A stretch of DNA of 64,000 nt from Rhizobium sp. CCGE531 (GCF_003627795.1 NZ_CP032684.1:3966001-4030000); one strand, 5' to 3'. Numbered from the stretch's first letter, positions 39,377-49,730 are shown. Notes: generated from the sequence alone by a model not told the origin. Made by a program: numbers and translations.

Positions 39377-40411
39377 ATGGGTTTCAAAGTTGCAGTAGCG
39401 GGCGCGACCGGGAATGTCGGCCGTGAAATGCTCAATATCCTGGCCGAACGCGGCTTCCCGGCCGATGAGGTCGTGGCGCTCGCATCGGCCCGTTCGCAGG
39501 GAACCGAAGTGTCCTTCGGCGACCGGACGCTGAAGGTTTCCAACCTGGAGAACTACGATTTCTCCGACACCGACATCTGCCTGATGTCGGCCGGCGGCGA
39601 CGCCTCGAAGAAGTTCTCGCCGAAGATCGGCGCCCAGGGCTGCGTCGTCATCGACAACTCGTCGGCCTGGCGCTACGACGCCGACGTGCCGCTGATCGTT
39701 CCGGAGGTGAACCCGGATGCCATCGCGCAGTTCACCAAGCGCAACATCATCGCCAACCCGAATTGCTCGACCGCGCAGCTCGTCGTTGCGCTGAAGCCGC
39801 TGCACGACTTCGCCAAGATCAAGCGCGTCGTCGTCTCGACCTATCAGTCGGTTTCCGGCGCCGGCAAGGACGGTATGGACGAGCTGTTCAACCAGACCCG
39901 CGCCGTCTTCGTCGCCGACCCGATCGAGAACAAGAAGTTCACCAAGCGCATCGCCTTCAATGTCATTCCGCATATCGATAGCTTCATGGAAGACGGCTAC
40001 ACCAAGGAAGAGTGGAAGGTGCTGGCCGAAACCAAGAAGATGCTCGATCCGAAGATCAAGGTCACCTGCACGGCCGTGCGCGTGCCTGTTTTCATCGGCC
40101 ATTCCGAATCTGTTAACATCGAGTTCGAAAACGAGATCACTGCCGATCAGGCCCGCGATATCCTGCGCGAGGCACCGGGTTGCCTGGTGATCGACAAGCA
40201 GGAAGACGGCGGCTACATCACACCGTACGAATCCGCTGGCGAGGACGCGACCTACATTTCGCGCATCCGTGAAGACGCGACCGTCGAGAACGGCCTCAAC
40301 ATCTGGGTCGTCTCCGACAACCTGCGCAAGGGCGCCGCGCTCAATGCCATCCAGATCGCCGAATTGCTCGTCAACCGCGGCCTGATCAAGCCGCGCAAGC
40401 AGGCTGCATAA
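39377..40411 (+). CDS. asd: Aspartate-semialdehyde dehydrogenase
   Basis: 344 residues. VAVAGATGNVGREMLNIL (NADP site), NPNCSTAQLVVALKPLH (catalytic Cys), VSTYQSVSGAGKDGMDEL, VPVFIGHSESVNIEF (His) and DNLRKGAALNAIQIAELL are diagnostic. It supplies lysine/diaminopimelate, threonine and methionine. A terminator and a parS-like site follow. Confidence 0.97.
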   Translation: MGFKVAVAGATGNVGREMLNILAERGFPADEVVALASARSQGTEVSFGDRTLKVSNLENYDFSDTDICLMSAGGDASKKFSPKIGAQGCVVIDNSSAWRYDADVPLIVPEVNPDAIAQFTKRNIIANPNCSTAQLVVALKPLHDFAKIKRVVVSTYQSVSGAGKDGMDELFNQTRAVFVADPIENKKFTKRIAFNVIPHIDSFMEDGYTKEEWKVLAETKKMLDPKIKVTCTAVRVPVFIGHSESVNIEFENEITADQARDILREAPGCLVIDKQEDGGYITPYESAGEDATYISRIREDATVENGLNIWVVSDNLRKGAALNAIQIAELLVNRGLIKPRKQAA

Positions 40412-40467
40412 GGATTTATAAACCAATTTACGGTTTATAAATTCTTGCCGGCTAAGCAGGATCGAAT

Positions 40468-40505
40468 GAAAGCCTCGCCCTTTCGGATGAAAGGCGGGGC
40501 TTTTG
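40468..40505 (+). terminator. Terminator after asd
   Basis: AAAGCCTCGCCCTTT pairs with AAAGGCGGGGCTTTT across CGGATG (one mismatch, one bulge) and ends in TTTT. Confidence 0.8.
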
Positions 40506-40524
40506 CAAATCGGTTTGGCGGCAA

Positions 40525-40540
40525 TGTTTCACGTGAAGCG
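40525..40540. promoter_or_regulatory. parS-like centromere site 2
   Basis: TGTTTCACGTGAAGCG matches 14 of 16 bases of the parS consensus TGTTTCACGTGAAACA, with the core TTTCACGTGAA intact. It lies between asd and the transglycosylase gene, 4.7 kb from site 1. Confidence 0.55.
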
Positions 40541-40699
40541 AAACATTGATCGCTAAAATGAAATAATGACAGAACGGTTGGATGCTGGCATGGTCCAGCG
40601 GCGACTAGACAGCGCATAAGCCTGGAAACTGGAGGGTTTATGCGCCTTTCAAAAAACGGTTACCGCGTTCGCGGCGCGATAAGAATTCGGGGACACTGA

Positions 40700-41521
40700 A
40701 TGCGCATCACAAAGTCTGGAATGGCAACTCTCGTGGCGGGCGGGTTGTTGCTGGCGACGCCGATTGCCGCAAATGCGGCATCCTGTGGCAACACTTCCGC
40801 CGGTTTCGAGAATTGGGTGCAGGAATTCAAACGCGAAGCGCAAGGACAGGGCATCGGCCCCTCCGTCCTGGACAAGGCCTTCGCCAACGTTCATTACAAT
40901 CAGCCGACCATCCGCGCCGATCGCGGCCAGAAGAGCTTCAAGCTTTCCTTCGAGGAATTCATGAAGAAGCGCGGCGGCCAGACGATCATCAATCGCGGCA
41001 AGAGCATGAAGCAGGCCAATGCGGCGCTCTTCGCCAGAATCCAGAAGCGCTTCGGCGTCCCCCCGGGTCCGATCATCGCGATCTGGGGCATGGAAACCGG
41101 CTTCGGCGGCTATATGGGCGACCAGCATACGCTTTCGGCCGTTTCGACCCTCGCCTATGATTGCCGTCGTTCGGCCTTCTTTACCGAGCAGCTCTACTCC
41201 GCCTTGAAGCTTGTCGGCGAGGGCTATCTCAGCCCATCCGCCCGGGGCGCGGCCCATGGCGAAATCGGCCAGACGCAATTCATGCCCAAGAATGTCGTTG
41301 CCTTCGGCGTCGACGAAGATGGCGATGGCAGGGTCGATCTTGTGGGATCGCGCGCGGACGCGCTCGCTTCGACGGCCAACTTCCTGCGCGGCCATGGCTG
41401 GCAGCCTGGCGCCGGCTATCAGCCCGGCGAGCCGAATTTCGCCGCCATCGCCGGCTGGAACGACGCAAGGGTCTATCAGCAGGCGATCGCCTATATCGGT
41501 CAGCAGATCGACGGCAAGTAA
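40700..41521 (+). CDS. Lytic murein transglycosylase (MltB-like)
   Basis: 273 residues with a signal peptide (cleavage near AANAAS). The catalytic Glu is in IIAIWGMETGFGGYMGD; AHGEIGQTQFMPKNVVAFGVDEDGDGRVDL and RADALASTANFLRGHGW are typical of the SLT_2/MltB family. There is no C-terminal peptidoglycan-binding domain. It cleaves glycan strands in the periplasm. Confidence 0.92.
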   Translation: MRITKSGMATLVAGGLLLATPIAANAASCGNTSAGFENWVQEFKREAQGQGIGPSVLDKAFANVHYNQPTIRADRGQKSFKLSFEEFMKKRGGQTIINRGKSMKQANAALFARIQKRFGVPPGPIIAIWGMETGFGGYMGDQHTLSAVSTLAYDCRRSAFFTEQLYSALKLVGEGYLSPSARGAAHGEIGQTQFMPKNVVAFGVDEDGDGRVDLVGSRADALASTANFLRGHGWQPGAGYQPGEPNFAAIAGWNDARVYQQAIAYIGQQIDGK

Positions 41522-41539
41522 GCCGGATCTCATGAATTA

Positions 41540-41578
41540 AAAAAGGCGCAGCGACCGGATAATTCGCAGCGCCTTTTT
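41540..41578. terminator. Bidirectional terminator
   Basis: AAAAAGGCGCAGCGA (41540-41554) pairs with TCGCAGCGCCTTTTT (41564-41578), with one A-A mismatch. It separates the convergent transglycosylase and carbonic anhydrase genes. Confidence 0.88.
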
Positions 41579-41618
41579 CGTTTGATCTACCTGCCGCCCC
41601 ACCAGGCGTCAGACCCCC

Positions 41619-42260
41619 TTAAACGTCGGGGCGGATGAAATCGCGGGTGCTTGGATCCATGATCCATAGCTCGCCGGTCGAGATATCGAACCACGCGCCG
41701 TGAAGACAGAGCTTGCCCTCTTCTTCCCGCGCCTTGATCTCCGGGAAGCTGCGCAGGTTCTCCAGCGAATTGCGGATCGAAATGCGCTCCAAGGCCGTCT
41801 GACGCTCGGCCGGTGTCATGATGTCGTTGCTCTGGATCTGTTCGGCGGCGGGCTTCAGCAAGCCCATCCATCGGCCGATGAAATCGCCTGGAGACAGTGG
41901 TTCGGCGTCGGGGTCGAGCGCGGCGCGGATGCCGCCGCAACGGCCGTGGCCCATCACGACGATATCCGAGACCTTGAGCGACAGGACAGCGAATTCAAGT
42001 GCCGACGAGGTCGCATGGAAATTACCATCCGGCTCATAGGGCGGCACCATGTTGGCGACGTTACGGATGACGAAGAGCTCTCCCGGGCCGGCATCGAAGA
42101 TGATCTCCGGCGCCGAGCGGGAATCACAGCAGGCAATCACAAGGGTCGATGGATTCTGGCCGAGCTCCGCAAGATTGCGATAGCGTTTGCGCTCATCGAC
42201 GTAACGCCCGCTCATGAAGTTGCGATAACCGTTCAGAAGGGTGTCGGGAAAGCTTTGCAT
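41619..42260 (-). CDS. Beta-carbonic anhydrase
   Basis: 213 residues. Zinc ligands and catalytic dyad are visible: Cys and Asp-Arg in VIACCDSRSAPEII, and His/Cys in VMGHGRCGGI. It interconverts CO2 and bicarbonate in the cytosol. The start at 42260 gives the usual MQSFPDTLLNGYRNF N-terminus. Confidence 0.95.
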   Translation of the reverse strand: MQSFPDTLLNGYRNFMSGRYVDERKRYRNLAELGQNPSTLVIACCDSRSAPEIIFDAGPGELFVIRNVANMVPPYEPDGNFHATSSALEFAVLSLKVSDIVVMGHGRCGGIRAALDPDAEPLSPGDFIGRWMGLLKPAAEQIQSNDIMTPAERQTALERISIRNSLENLRSFPEIKAREEEGKLCLHGAWFDISTGELWIMDPSTRDFIRPDV

Positions 42261-42332
42261 GACATTGGATTACAGCGCAGTTCGGCCGATGGCAACTGTT
42301 GCGCTGCAAAAAGCGTTAACCACCGCAAACCG

Positions 42333-43208
42333 CTATTTCTTCCGCCGCTGCGCCGGGTGGACGAGGTGCCGCAACTGCACCATTGCCATCGGCGTCGACA
42401 GGCTTGTTGAATCGGCGGCGAGCGTCAGCTCATCGCTGCCGCGCTTGACGGCGCGCGCCAGCACCTCGTAAACGCTGGCCGTCGTCAGCTGCAGCGCCCT
42501 TTCCTCATCCATGCCGGAGAGCAGGCGCGAAAGGAATACGGCGGACAAGAGATCGCCAAGTCCGTTCGGCGCACCTTCGATGCTGCGATGCTCGGCAAGC
42601 AGCGCGTTTCGGCCGCTGAGATAGAGGTTTCCGATGCCGCCGGCCATCATCGGCACCGCCGAGGTCACCAGCATGCGTGACGGTCCGAGGGCAAGGGCCG
42701 CTTCCATGATGGCGTTGTTGTCCTCGAGCGGCGCGCCGGCAAGCCAGGCAAGCTCATAACGGTTCGGCGTTGCCAAGGAGGCCAGCGGGATCAGGAGATC
42801 GCGGATGGCTTCGGCCGTTGCCTCGGGCACATAGAGGCCGCCGGCATCGCCGATGACGGGATCGCAGGCATAGAAAAGATCGGGGTTCTTTTGCCGCAGG
42901 GCAGTCACCAGCCTGGCGACCGAGCGCGCCTGCGCGGCATTGCCGAAATAGCCTGAGAGAACCGCCTTCACTTCGGAAAGCCAGGGTGCGGCGATGAGAT
43001 CGTCGATGGCGTGGTCGAAATCAGCCTCGCTGAAGGTCAGCCGCGTCGAGCGGCCATGGCCGGGATGCCAGGGCAGAACGATGGTCGGCAGCGCCCAGAC
43101 GGGGTGCCCGAGTGTTTCCAGCGCGAAAACAGCCGCACGATTGCCGACGGACCCTCTGACGACATGGCTGGAGATGACGATAACGGCGCCGGCCGACATT
43201 TGCGACAT
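42333..43208 (-). CDS. pdxY: Pyridoxal kinase
   Basis: 291 residues of the ribokinase-like PdxK/PdxY group. VIVISSHVVRGSVGNRAAVFALETLGHPVWALPTIVL, YACDPVIGDAGGLYVP, TPNRYELAWLAG and the catalytic region APNGLGDLLSAVFLSRLL are seen. In the last, the usual GTGD is GLGD. It phosphorylates pyridoxal in PLP salvage. Confidence 0.92.
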   Translation of the reverse strand: MSQMSAGAVIVISSHVVRGSVGNRAAVFALETLGHPVWALPTIVLPWHPGHGRSTRLTFSEADFDHAIDDLIAAPWLSEVKAVLSGYFGNAAQARSVARLVTALRQKNPDLFYACDPVIGDAGGLYVPEATAEAIRDLLIPLASLATPNRYELAWLAGAPLEDNNAIMEAALALGPSRMLVTSAVPMMAGGIGNLYLSGRNALLAEHRSIEGAPNGLGDLLSAVFLSRLLSGMDEERALQLTTASVYEVLARAVKRGSDELTLAADSTSLSTPMAMVQLRHLVHPAQRRKK

Positions 43209-43500
43209 GATGTTGCTTTCAGTTCAGGGCTTCGCACTGCATGGCGCCGTTGATGATCCCTTTCGCGCCACTCTGTCAACCGCGCTTCACAGAGTCATGA
43301 AAACCTCTGTTGACGAGCTCATTCCGCCAATTTCACGCCAATGTTCATCTGCTTTGCACCGGAAGCGCATATTCCGGCAAGATTCTTGAAAAAACGGAGC
43401 AAAATCGGTTCCAAAGCAACCAAATTCGCATTCTTTTTGCCAGTTTTTTCGCTAAACCTTCTGTTACTGTGGTCAAAATTCGAAAATCGGGAGGAATTTC
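43209..43500. other. Divergent promoter region of pdxY and NAD-GDH
   Basis: About 290 bases, AT-rich toward the GDH gene. GGGAGGAA precedes the GDH start. No terminator, repeat or recognised operator was seen. Confidence 0.4.
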
Positions 43501-46500
43501 ATGACGCCCAAAACCAATCCGAAACGGGAAAAACAGATTGAAGCGGCACGCAAAATAGCCGCGACGGCGGGCGAGGCGCATCTCGATCCCGAAATCCTGT
43601 TCGGCCGGGCCAGCAATGACGATATGGAGCGATACACTCCGGAGATGCTGGCTCTTGCTGCCGCGCACGCGGCCAGGGAACTGGCAGCCTGGAGCGGTAC
43701 CTCTCCGCGCGTCAGCATCGAGCAGGTCGCCAATATCGAGCCCGATGGCGCCGCCGTGTCGATCCTCTCGATCACCGACCACAACATGCCCTTCCTTTAC
43801 GAATCGATCATGGGCGAGGTCACCAGCAGCTACCGCGACCTCCATATGGCCGTGCACCCGATCCTGGTCGTCGAGAAGGGCAAGCAGCCGGGTCTCTATT
43901 CCGCCGATCACCCGAGCGACCCTGCCCATCGCGTCAGCCATATCCAGCTTCATCTCTCGCCATTGACGGCGGCACAGGCAACGGATCTGACCAAGCGGAT
44001 CCAGAGCGTGCTCGACCAGACGCACCTCACCGTTTCCGACTGGAAGCCGATGCTGTCGCGCCTTGATACGGTCATCTCGGAGCTTTCCACCTATGAGGCG
44101 GCCGGCCGCCGCAAGAGCGATCGCGACGAGGCGCTCGCCTTCCTTGCCTGGCTACGGGATGGCAACTTCACCTTCCTCGGCATGCGCGAATATGTCTATT
44201 CCGGCAAGGGCGCCAACGCCAAGGTCGAGCGCGATCGCGGCACCGGCCTCGGCATCCTCTCCAATCCGGACGTGCGCGTTCTGAGGCAGGGCAAGGACGC
44301 CGTCACCACGACGCCGGAAATCCTTGCCTTCCTCAACGGGCCGGATTTCCTGATCGTCACCAAGGCCAACGTCAAATCGATCGTCCACCGCCGCGCCTAT
44401 ATGGATTATGTCGGCGTCAAGCGCTTCGACGCTGATGGCAACGTCACGGGCGAGCTGCGCATCGTCGGCCTCTTCACCTCCACGGCCTATACCAGTGCCG
44501 CCGCGGAGGTGCCGCTGCTGCGCTCCAAGGTACAGAAGGTCAAGGATCATTTCGGCTTCGATCCCACAAGCCATTCCGGCCGCATGCTCGAAAACACGCT
44601 GGAATCCTATCCCCGCGACGACCTCTTCCAGATCGACACGACGCTGCTCGCGAGCTTTGCCGAGCAGATCAACGACCTGGCAGACCGGCCGCGCGTGCGC
44701 GCGCTGCCGCGCATCGACCATTTCGACCGCTTCGTCTCGGTGATCGTCTATGTCCCGCGCGAGGAATATGATTCCGTCGTCCGCGAGAAGATCGGCAACC
44801 ACCTGAAGTCAGTCTATGACGGCCGCGTCTCCGCTTACTATCCGGCTTTCCCGGAAGGCGGCGTGGCGCGCGTGCATTTCATCATCGGCCGCAGCGCCGG
44901 CAAGACGCCACATATTCCGCAGGCCAAGCTCGAAGAGGCAATCCGCGCCATCACAGCCCGCTGGGACGAACGCTTCGTCATGCTGGCTGGCCCGAAGGCG
45001 CCGAACATCTCGGTCAGCCAGGCCTTCCAGGAAGCCTTCTCGCCGGAAGACGCTTTTGCCGATCTGCCTAATATCACAGCGACTGCCGGAGCCGAGCCGA
45101 TCCGCATCGCCTTCTATATCCGCAAGGACGAGGCCGGCGACATTCTCTCGCTGAAGATTTTCCATGGGCAGGGCAACCTCGCGCTGTCGCGCCGCGTGCC
45201 GCTCCTCGAAAATCTCGGCTTCAACGTCATCAGCGAGCGCACTTTCGATATCTATGTCACGGCCAAGGACGGCACGACCGGCCATGTCGTGCTTCACGAC
45301 ATGGAGCTCGAAGCCCGCAACGGCGTGACCATCGATCTCGCACGCCATGGCGCGGCATTGGAAGAAGCCTTCCTCGCCGCCTTCGGCGGCACGATCGACA
45401 ATGATGCCTTCAACCGGCTGATCGTCTCCGCCGATCTCTCCGCCCGCGAAACGAATGTATTGCGCGCCTATTCCCGCTATCTGCGCCAGGCCGGTATCGC
45501 CTATTCGCAGGATTATATCTCTTCGACGCTGGATAAATATCCGCGCATAGCCGCTTCGCTTTTCCGCCTCTTCCACGACACGCTGGATCCGAAACTCAGC
45601 GACAAAAACCGCACGAAGAAGCTTGTCGACCTGCACGCGTCCATCGAAACCGAGCTCGCCGACGTTCCAAGCCTCGACGACGACCGCATCCTGCGCCGCT
45701 ACGTCAACGCCATGGACGCGACGCTGCGCACCAACTATTTCCAGAGGAACACGGACGGCACGCCGAAGGCCATGCTCGCCTTCAAGCTCGATCCGAAGCT
45801 GCTGGACGGCCTGCCTGAGCCGCGGCCCTTCCGCGAGATCTTCGTCTACGGCGTCGAAGTCGAAGGCGTGCACCTGCGCTTCGGCAAGGTGGCGCGCGGC
45901 GGCCTGCGCTGGTCTGACCGCGCCGAGGATTATCGTACCGAAGTGCTCGGCCTGGTGAAGGCGCAGCAGGTCAAGAATGCCGTCATCGTGCCAGTCGGCG
46001 CCAAGGGCGGCTTCTATCCAAAGAAGCTTCCGGTCGGCGGCAGCCGCGACGAAATCTTCAATACCGGCCGCGAGGCCTACAAGACCTATATCCGCACGCT
46101 GCTGTCGATCACCGACAATATCTCCGGCGCCGATATCATCCCGCCGGCCGATACCGTGCGGCTCGATGGCGACGACCCCTATTTCGTCGTCGCCGCCGAC
46201 AAGGGCACCGCCACCTTCTCCGACACCGCCAATGCGCTGGCCCAGGAAGCCGGCTTCTGGCTGGATGACGCCTTCGCCTCGGGCGGCTCGGCCGGTTACG
46301 ACCACAAGAAAATGGGCATCACCGCCCGCGGCGCCTGGGAAACCGTGAAGCGGCATTTCCGCGAGATGGATATCGATATCCAGACGACGCCCTTCAACGT
46401 CGTCGGCGTCGGCGACATGTCCGGCGACGTCTTCGGCAACGGCATGCTGCTGTCGCCGAAAATCCGCCTGCTCGCCGCCTTCGACCATCGCGACATCTTC

Positions 46501-48291
46501 ATCGATCCCGATCCGGACATGGACAAGACGCTTGCCGAACGGCAGCGCATCTTCAACCTGCCGCGCTCGAGCTGGCAGGATTTCGACAAGTCCGTTCTGT
46601 CGAAGGGCGCCATGATCATCTCCCGCTCGGCAAAGTCGGTCACGCTGACGCCGGAAGCGGTCGCCGCCATCGGCATAGAAAAGTCGGTCGCAACGCCCTT
46701 CGAGATCATGACGGCGATCCTCAAGGCGCCGGTGGACCTGCTGTGGTTTGGCGGCATCGGCACCTATGTCAAGGCACAGACCGAAACGGATTCGGAAGTC
46801 GGTGATCGCGCCAACGATCCGATCCGCATCACAGCGGAAGAGGTCCGCGCCAAGGTGATCGGCGAGGGCGCCAATCTCGGCGTCACGCAGAAGGGCCGCA
46901 TCGCCTACGGCCTCAAGGGTGGCCGCTGCAACTCCGACGCCATCGACAATTCCGCCGGCGTCAACACCTCGGACGTCGAGGTCAACATCAAGATCGCGCT
47001 TGCCAATGCCATGCACGACGACCGCCTGACGCGAGCCAAGCGCGATATCCTGCTGGCATCGATGACCGACGAAGTCGGAACCCTGGTGTTGCGGAACAAC
47101 TACCTGCAATCCCTGGCGATCTCGCTGACGGAGCGCAAGGGAACCGGCAACGGCCTGGAACTCAGCCGCTTCATGAGCGTGCTGGAAGGCGCCAAGCAGC
47201 TCAACCGCAAGGTCGAGACCCTGCCCGACGATCAGACCTTCACCGAACGTTATGCCAACGGACGCCCGTTGACCCGCCCTGAAATCGGCGTGCTGCTCTC
47301 CTATGCCAAGATCGTTCTCTTCGACGCGATCGTTGCGAGCGACTTGCCTGACGATCCCTATTTCACAGCCACCCTCGGCCGCTATTTCCCGGCCAAGATG
47401 CAGCGCTCGAACGCCACGGATATCGAAAGCCATCGCCTCCGCCGCGAGATCATCGGCACGGCGCTTGCCAACGAAGCGATCAACCGTGGCGGCCCGGGTT
47501 TTGCGGTCAGCATGATGGACGCGACGGCCGCATCGGCCGCCGAAGTCGTCAAGGCGACCGTCATCGCCCGCGACGGCTTCGATCTCGACCGACTCTGGAA
47601 CGATACCGACGCGCTGGATGGCAAGGTCGGCGGCCAGATGCAGAACCGCGTCTATAGCGAGATCACCGAGGTCTATACCGCGCTGACGCGCCTCCTCTTG
47701 AAGACGGGAGCCGCCAAGGGCGATATCGAGGAAACAGTTAGTCGGCTTAGTGCGGCTTTGAAGAAGCTGCGCGCCGTCTTCCTCAGCCACATCCCGGCGG
47801 ATTTCGCAGCCGAGATCGCCGCCCGCGAGGCGGAATATCAGGCCGCCGGCCTGCCGGAAAAGCTGGCTTCGGAGATCGCGACGATCTACGCGCTCGTCCT
47901 CGTGCCTGAGATCATGCAGATCGCCGAACGCACCGGCGATACGCTAAACCGGGCGGCCGAAAGCTACTTCGCCGTGTCGCAGACCTTCCGCGTCGGCCGT
48001 CTGCTGCTCGCCGGCAGCCGGATCGTCACCGGCGATCACTATGAGAGCCTCGCTCTGGCGCGCAGCCTCGACCAGATCGCCGGCGCCCGCCGCGATATCG
48101 TCATCTCCGCCTTGTCCAACCATCCGAAGGACAAGCTGCCGGTTCAGGCATGGCATGCGGAGGACCGCATCCGCATCAATCGCATCGCCGAAGAACTCGG
48201 CGGCCTCAGCGAAAGCGGCGATCCCAATCTCGCCCGCATCACCGTCGCCGCCGGCCTGCTCAGCGATCTTGCGAACGGCCGGGCAAGGTGA
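43501..48291 (+). CDS. NAD-specific glutamate dehydrogenase (large, 180-kDa type)
   Basis: 1596 residues, the length of the L-GDH180 family. N-terminal ACT-like and helical regulatory regions cover about residues 1-700. The catalytic core shows KVARGGLRWSDRAEDYRTEVLGLVKAQQVKNAVIVPVGAKGGF (substrate Lys residues), NVVGVGDMSGDVFGNGMLLS (Rossmann motif), WFGGIGTYVK and GEGANLGVTQKGRIAYGLKGG. It oxidises glutamate to 2-oxoglutarate and ammonia, feeding amino-acid carbon into the TCA cycle. It is a single gene followed by an MFS permease 50 bases on. Confidence 0.96.
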   Translation: MTPKTNPKREKQIEAARKIAATAGEAHLDPEILFGRASNDDMERYTPEMLALAAAHAARELAAWSGTSPRVSIEQVANIEPDGAAVSILSITDHNMPFLYESIMGEVTSSYRDLHMAVHPILVVEKGKQPGLYSADHPSDPAHRVSHIQLHLSPLTAAQATDLTKRIQSVLDQTHLTVSDWKPMLSRLDTVISELSTYEAAGRRKSDRDEALAFLAWLRDGNFTFLGMREYVYSGKGANAKVERDRGTGLGILSNPDVRVLRQGKDAVTTTPEILAFLNGPDFLIVTKANVKSIVHRRAYMDYVGVKRFDADGNVTGELRIVGLFTSTAYTSAAAEVPLLRSKVQKVKDHFGFDPTSHSGRMLENTLESYPRDDLFQIDTTLLASFAEQINDLADRPRVRALPRIDHFDRFVSVIVYVPREEYDSVVREKIGNHLKSVYDGRVSAYYPAFPEGGVARVHFIIGRSAGKTPHIPQAKLEEAIRAITARWDERFVMLAGPKAPNISVSQAFQEAFSPEDAFADLPNITATAGAEPIRIAFYIRKDEAGDILSLKIFHGQGNLALSRRVPLLENLGFNVISERTFDIYVTAKDGTTGHVVLHDMELEARNGVTIDLARHGAALEEAFLAAFGGTIDNDAFNRLIVSADLSARETNVLRAYSRYLRQAGIAYSQDYISSTLDKYPRIAASLFRLFHDTLDPKLSDKNRTKKLVDLHASIETELADVPSLDDDRILRRYVNAMDATLRTNYFQRNTDGTPKAMLAFKLDPKLLDGLPEPRPFREIFVYGVEVEGVHLRFGKVARGGLRWSDRAEDYRTEVLGLVKAQQVKNAVIVPVGAKGGFYPKKLPVGGSRDEIFNTGREAYKTYIRTLLSITDNISGADIIPPADTVRLDGDDPYFVVAADKGTATFSDTANALAQEAGFWLDDAFASGGSAGYDHKKMGITARGAWETVKRHFREMDIDIQTTPFNVVGVGDMSGDVFGNGMLLSPKIRLLAAFDHRDIFIDPDPDMDKTLAERQRIFNLPRSSWQDFDKSVLSKGAMIISRSAKSVTLTPEAVAAIGIEKSVATPFEIMTAILKAPVDLLWFGGIGTYVKAQTETDSEVGDRANDPIRITAEEVRAKVIGEGANLGVTQKGRIAYGLKGGRCNSDAIDNSAGVNTSDVEVNIKIALANAMHDDRLTRAKRDILLASMTDEVGTLVLRNNYLQSLAISLTERKGTGNGLELSRFMSVLEGAKQLNRKVETLPDDQTFTERYANGRPLTRPEIGVLLSYAKIVLFDAIVASDLPDDPYFTATLGRYFPAKMQRSNATDIESHRLRREIIGTALANEAINRGGPGFAVSMMDATAASAAEVVKATVIARDGFDLDRLWNDTDALDGKVGGQMQNRVYSEITEVYTALTRLLLKTGAAKGDIEETVSRLSAALKKLRAVFLSHIPADFAAEIAAREAEYQAAGLPEKLASEIATIYALVLVPEIMQIAERTGDTLNRAAESYFAVSQTFRVGRLLLAGSRIVTGDHYESLALARSLDQIAGARRDIVISALSNHPKDKLPVQAWHAEDRIRINRIAEELGGLSESGDPNLARITVAAGLLSDLANGRAR

Positions 48292-48341
48292 CACAGTCCG
48301 CCCCGACCCCGGTAGATGGGTGAGAGAGCAAGGGGCTGGAT

Positions 48342-49730
48342 TTGGTGACGATCGAAATCGATAATGACGTGCCGGCAAAAGTGCCGGCACGGGGCATTTG
48401 GGGCTGGATGTTCTTCGACTGGGCGGCCCAACCCTTCTTCACCGTCGTCACCACCTTCATCTTCGGCCCCTATTTCGTCGCGCGTCTGACGGCCGATCCC
48501 GTCTCCGCGCAGACGACATGGAGCAACATGGCGACGATCTCCTCGGTGATCATCGCCATCCTCTCTCCGGTCCTCGGCTCGATTGCCGATCAATCCGGCG
48601 CCCGCAAACCATGGATCGCCTTCTTCGCCGTCATCAAGATCGCCAGCCTCTTCTGTCTCTGGGGGGCAGCACCGGGATCGCCGGTCATCTACCCGGTGAT
48701 CTTCATGATCCTCGCTTCGATCTCGGCCGAATTCTCGATCGTCTTCAATGATTCGATGATGCCGCGGCTGGTCGGCAAGGATGATGTCGGCAGGCTGTCG
48801 AACGCCGCCTGGGGGCTCGGCTATCTCGGCGGCATGATTGTCCTCATTACCGTCGTTACGCTGCTCGCCGGCAATCCACAGACCGGAAAGACCATCCTCG
48901 GCCTGACACCACTCTTCGGCCTCGATGCCACGCTTGGTGAGGATGCGCGCATCACCGGGCCGATTTCGGCCGTGTGGTATCTGATCTTCATCCTGCCGAT
49001 GTTCTTTTTCACGCCGGATGCCGCCCGCGGCCTGCCGCTTCGCGGCGCCGTTCGCTCGGGGCTGCGGGAACTCAAAACGACGCTCGGTGAACTGAAGCGC
49101 CGGCGCGGCATCAGCCTCTTCCTCATCGCCCGCATGATCTATCAGGATGGCGTCAACGGCCTGCTGATCCTCGGCGGCACCTTCGCGGCCGGCATGTTCG
49201 GCTGGGCGACGATCGAGATCGGCATTTACGGCATCATCCTCAACGTCATCGCCATCTTCGGCTGCTTTGCCGCCGGTTATGTCGATCGCTGGCTGGGCTC
49301 GAAGACCACCGTCGTCATCAGCCTGACATTGCTGCTTGTCGCCACCTTCGGCATCATCTCGACCGGACCGGGCTTCACGCTCTTCGGCCTTGTTCCGCTC
49401 TCGACGGTCAGCTCCGGTGGCCTGTTCGGCACGGCGGCGGAAAAGGCCTATATCGGCTACGGCCTGCTGATCGGCATCGCCTTCGGCCCCGTGCAGGCCT
49501 CCTCGCGCTCTTATCTCGCCCGCAGCGTCAGCCTTTCCGAGGCCGGCCGTTATTTCGGCATCTACGCGCTCTCCGGCCGCGCCACCAGCTTCATGGCGAC
49601 ACTGTTCTTCTCGCTGGTGACTTATTGGAGCGGCTCGGCCCGCCTCGGCATGGCAACACTCGTCATCTTCCTCGCCGGCGGCCTGCTGCTTCTGCTGCCG
49701 ACGCCCTATCCGGCCGACAAGGCGAAGTAG
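48342..49730 (+). CDS. MFS transporter, UMF1/Atg22 family
   Basis: 462 residues with about 12 membrane helices. RGIWGWMFFDWAAQPFFTVVTTFIFGPYF near the N-terminus is the mark of the UMF1/Atg22-like MFS group; LGSIADQSGARKPWI is the loop 2-3 motif. The start is a TTG at 48342 or a GTG at 48345, both behind AAGGGGC. It may export amino acids, which would fit the upstream glutamate dehydrogenase, but this is only contextual. Confidence 0.88.
   Translation: MVTIEIDNDVPAKVPARGIWGWMFFDWAAQPFFTVVTTFIFGPYFVARLTADPVSAQTTWSNMATISSVIIAILSPVLGSIADQSGARKPWIAFFAVIKIASLFCLWGAAPGSPVIYPVIFMILASISAEFSIVFNDSMMPRLVGKDDVGRLSNAAWGLGYLGGMIVLITVVTLLAGNPQTGKTILGLTPLFGLDATLGEDARITGPISAVWYLIFILPMFFFTPDAARGLPLRGAVRSGLRELKTTLGELKRRRGISLFLIARMIYQDGVNGLLILGGTFAAGMFGWATIEIGIYGIILNVIAIFGCFAAGYVDRWLGSKTTVVISLTLLLVATFGIISTGPGFTLFGLVPLSTVSSGGLFGTAAEKAYIGYGLLIGIAFGPVQASSRSYLARSVSLSEAGRYFGIYALSGRATSFMATLFFSLVTYWSGSARLGMATLVIFLAGGLLLLLPTPYPADKAK

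Noticed and set aside
44809..47790. 993-codon open frame on the minus strand
   Set aside because: It lies wholly opposite the NAD-glutamate dehydrogenase, shows no family motif, and is the usual antisense shadow of a GC-rich gene.
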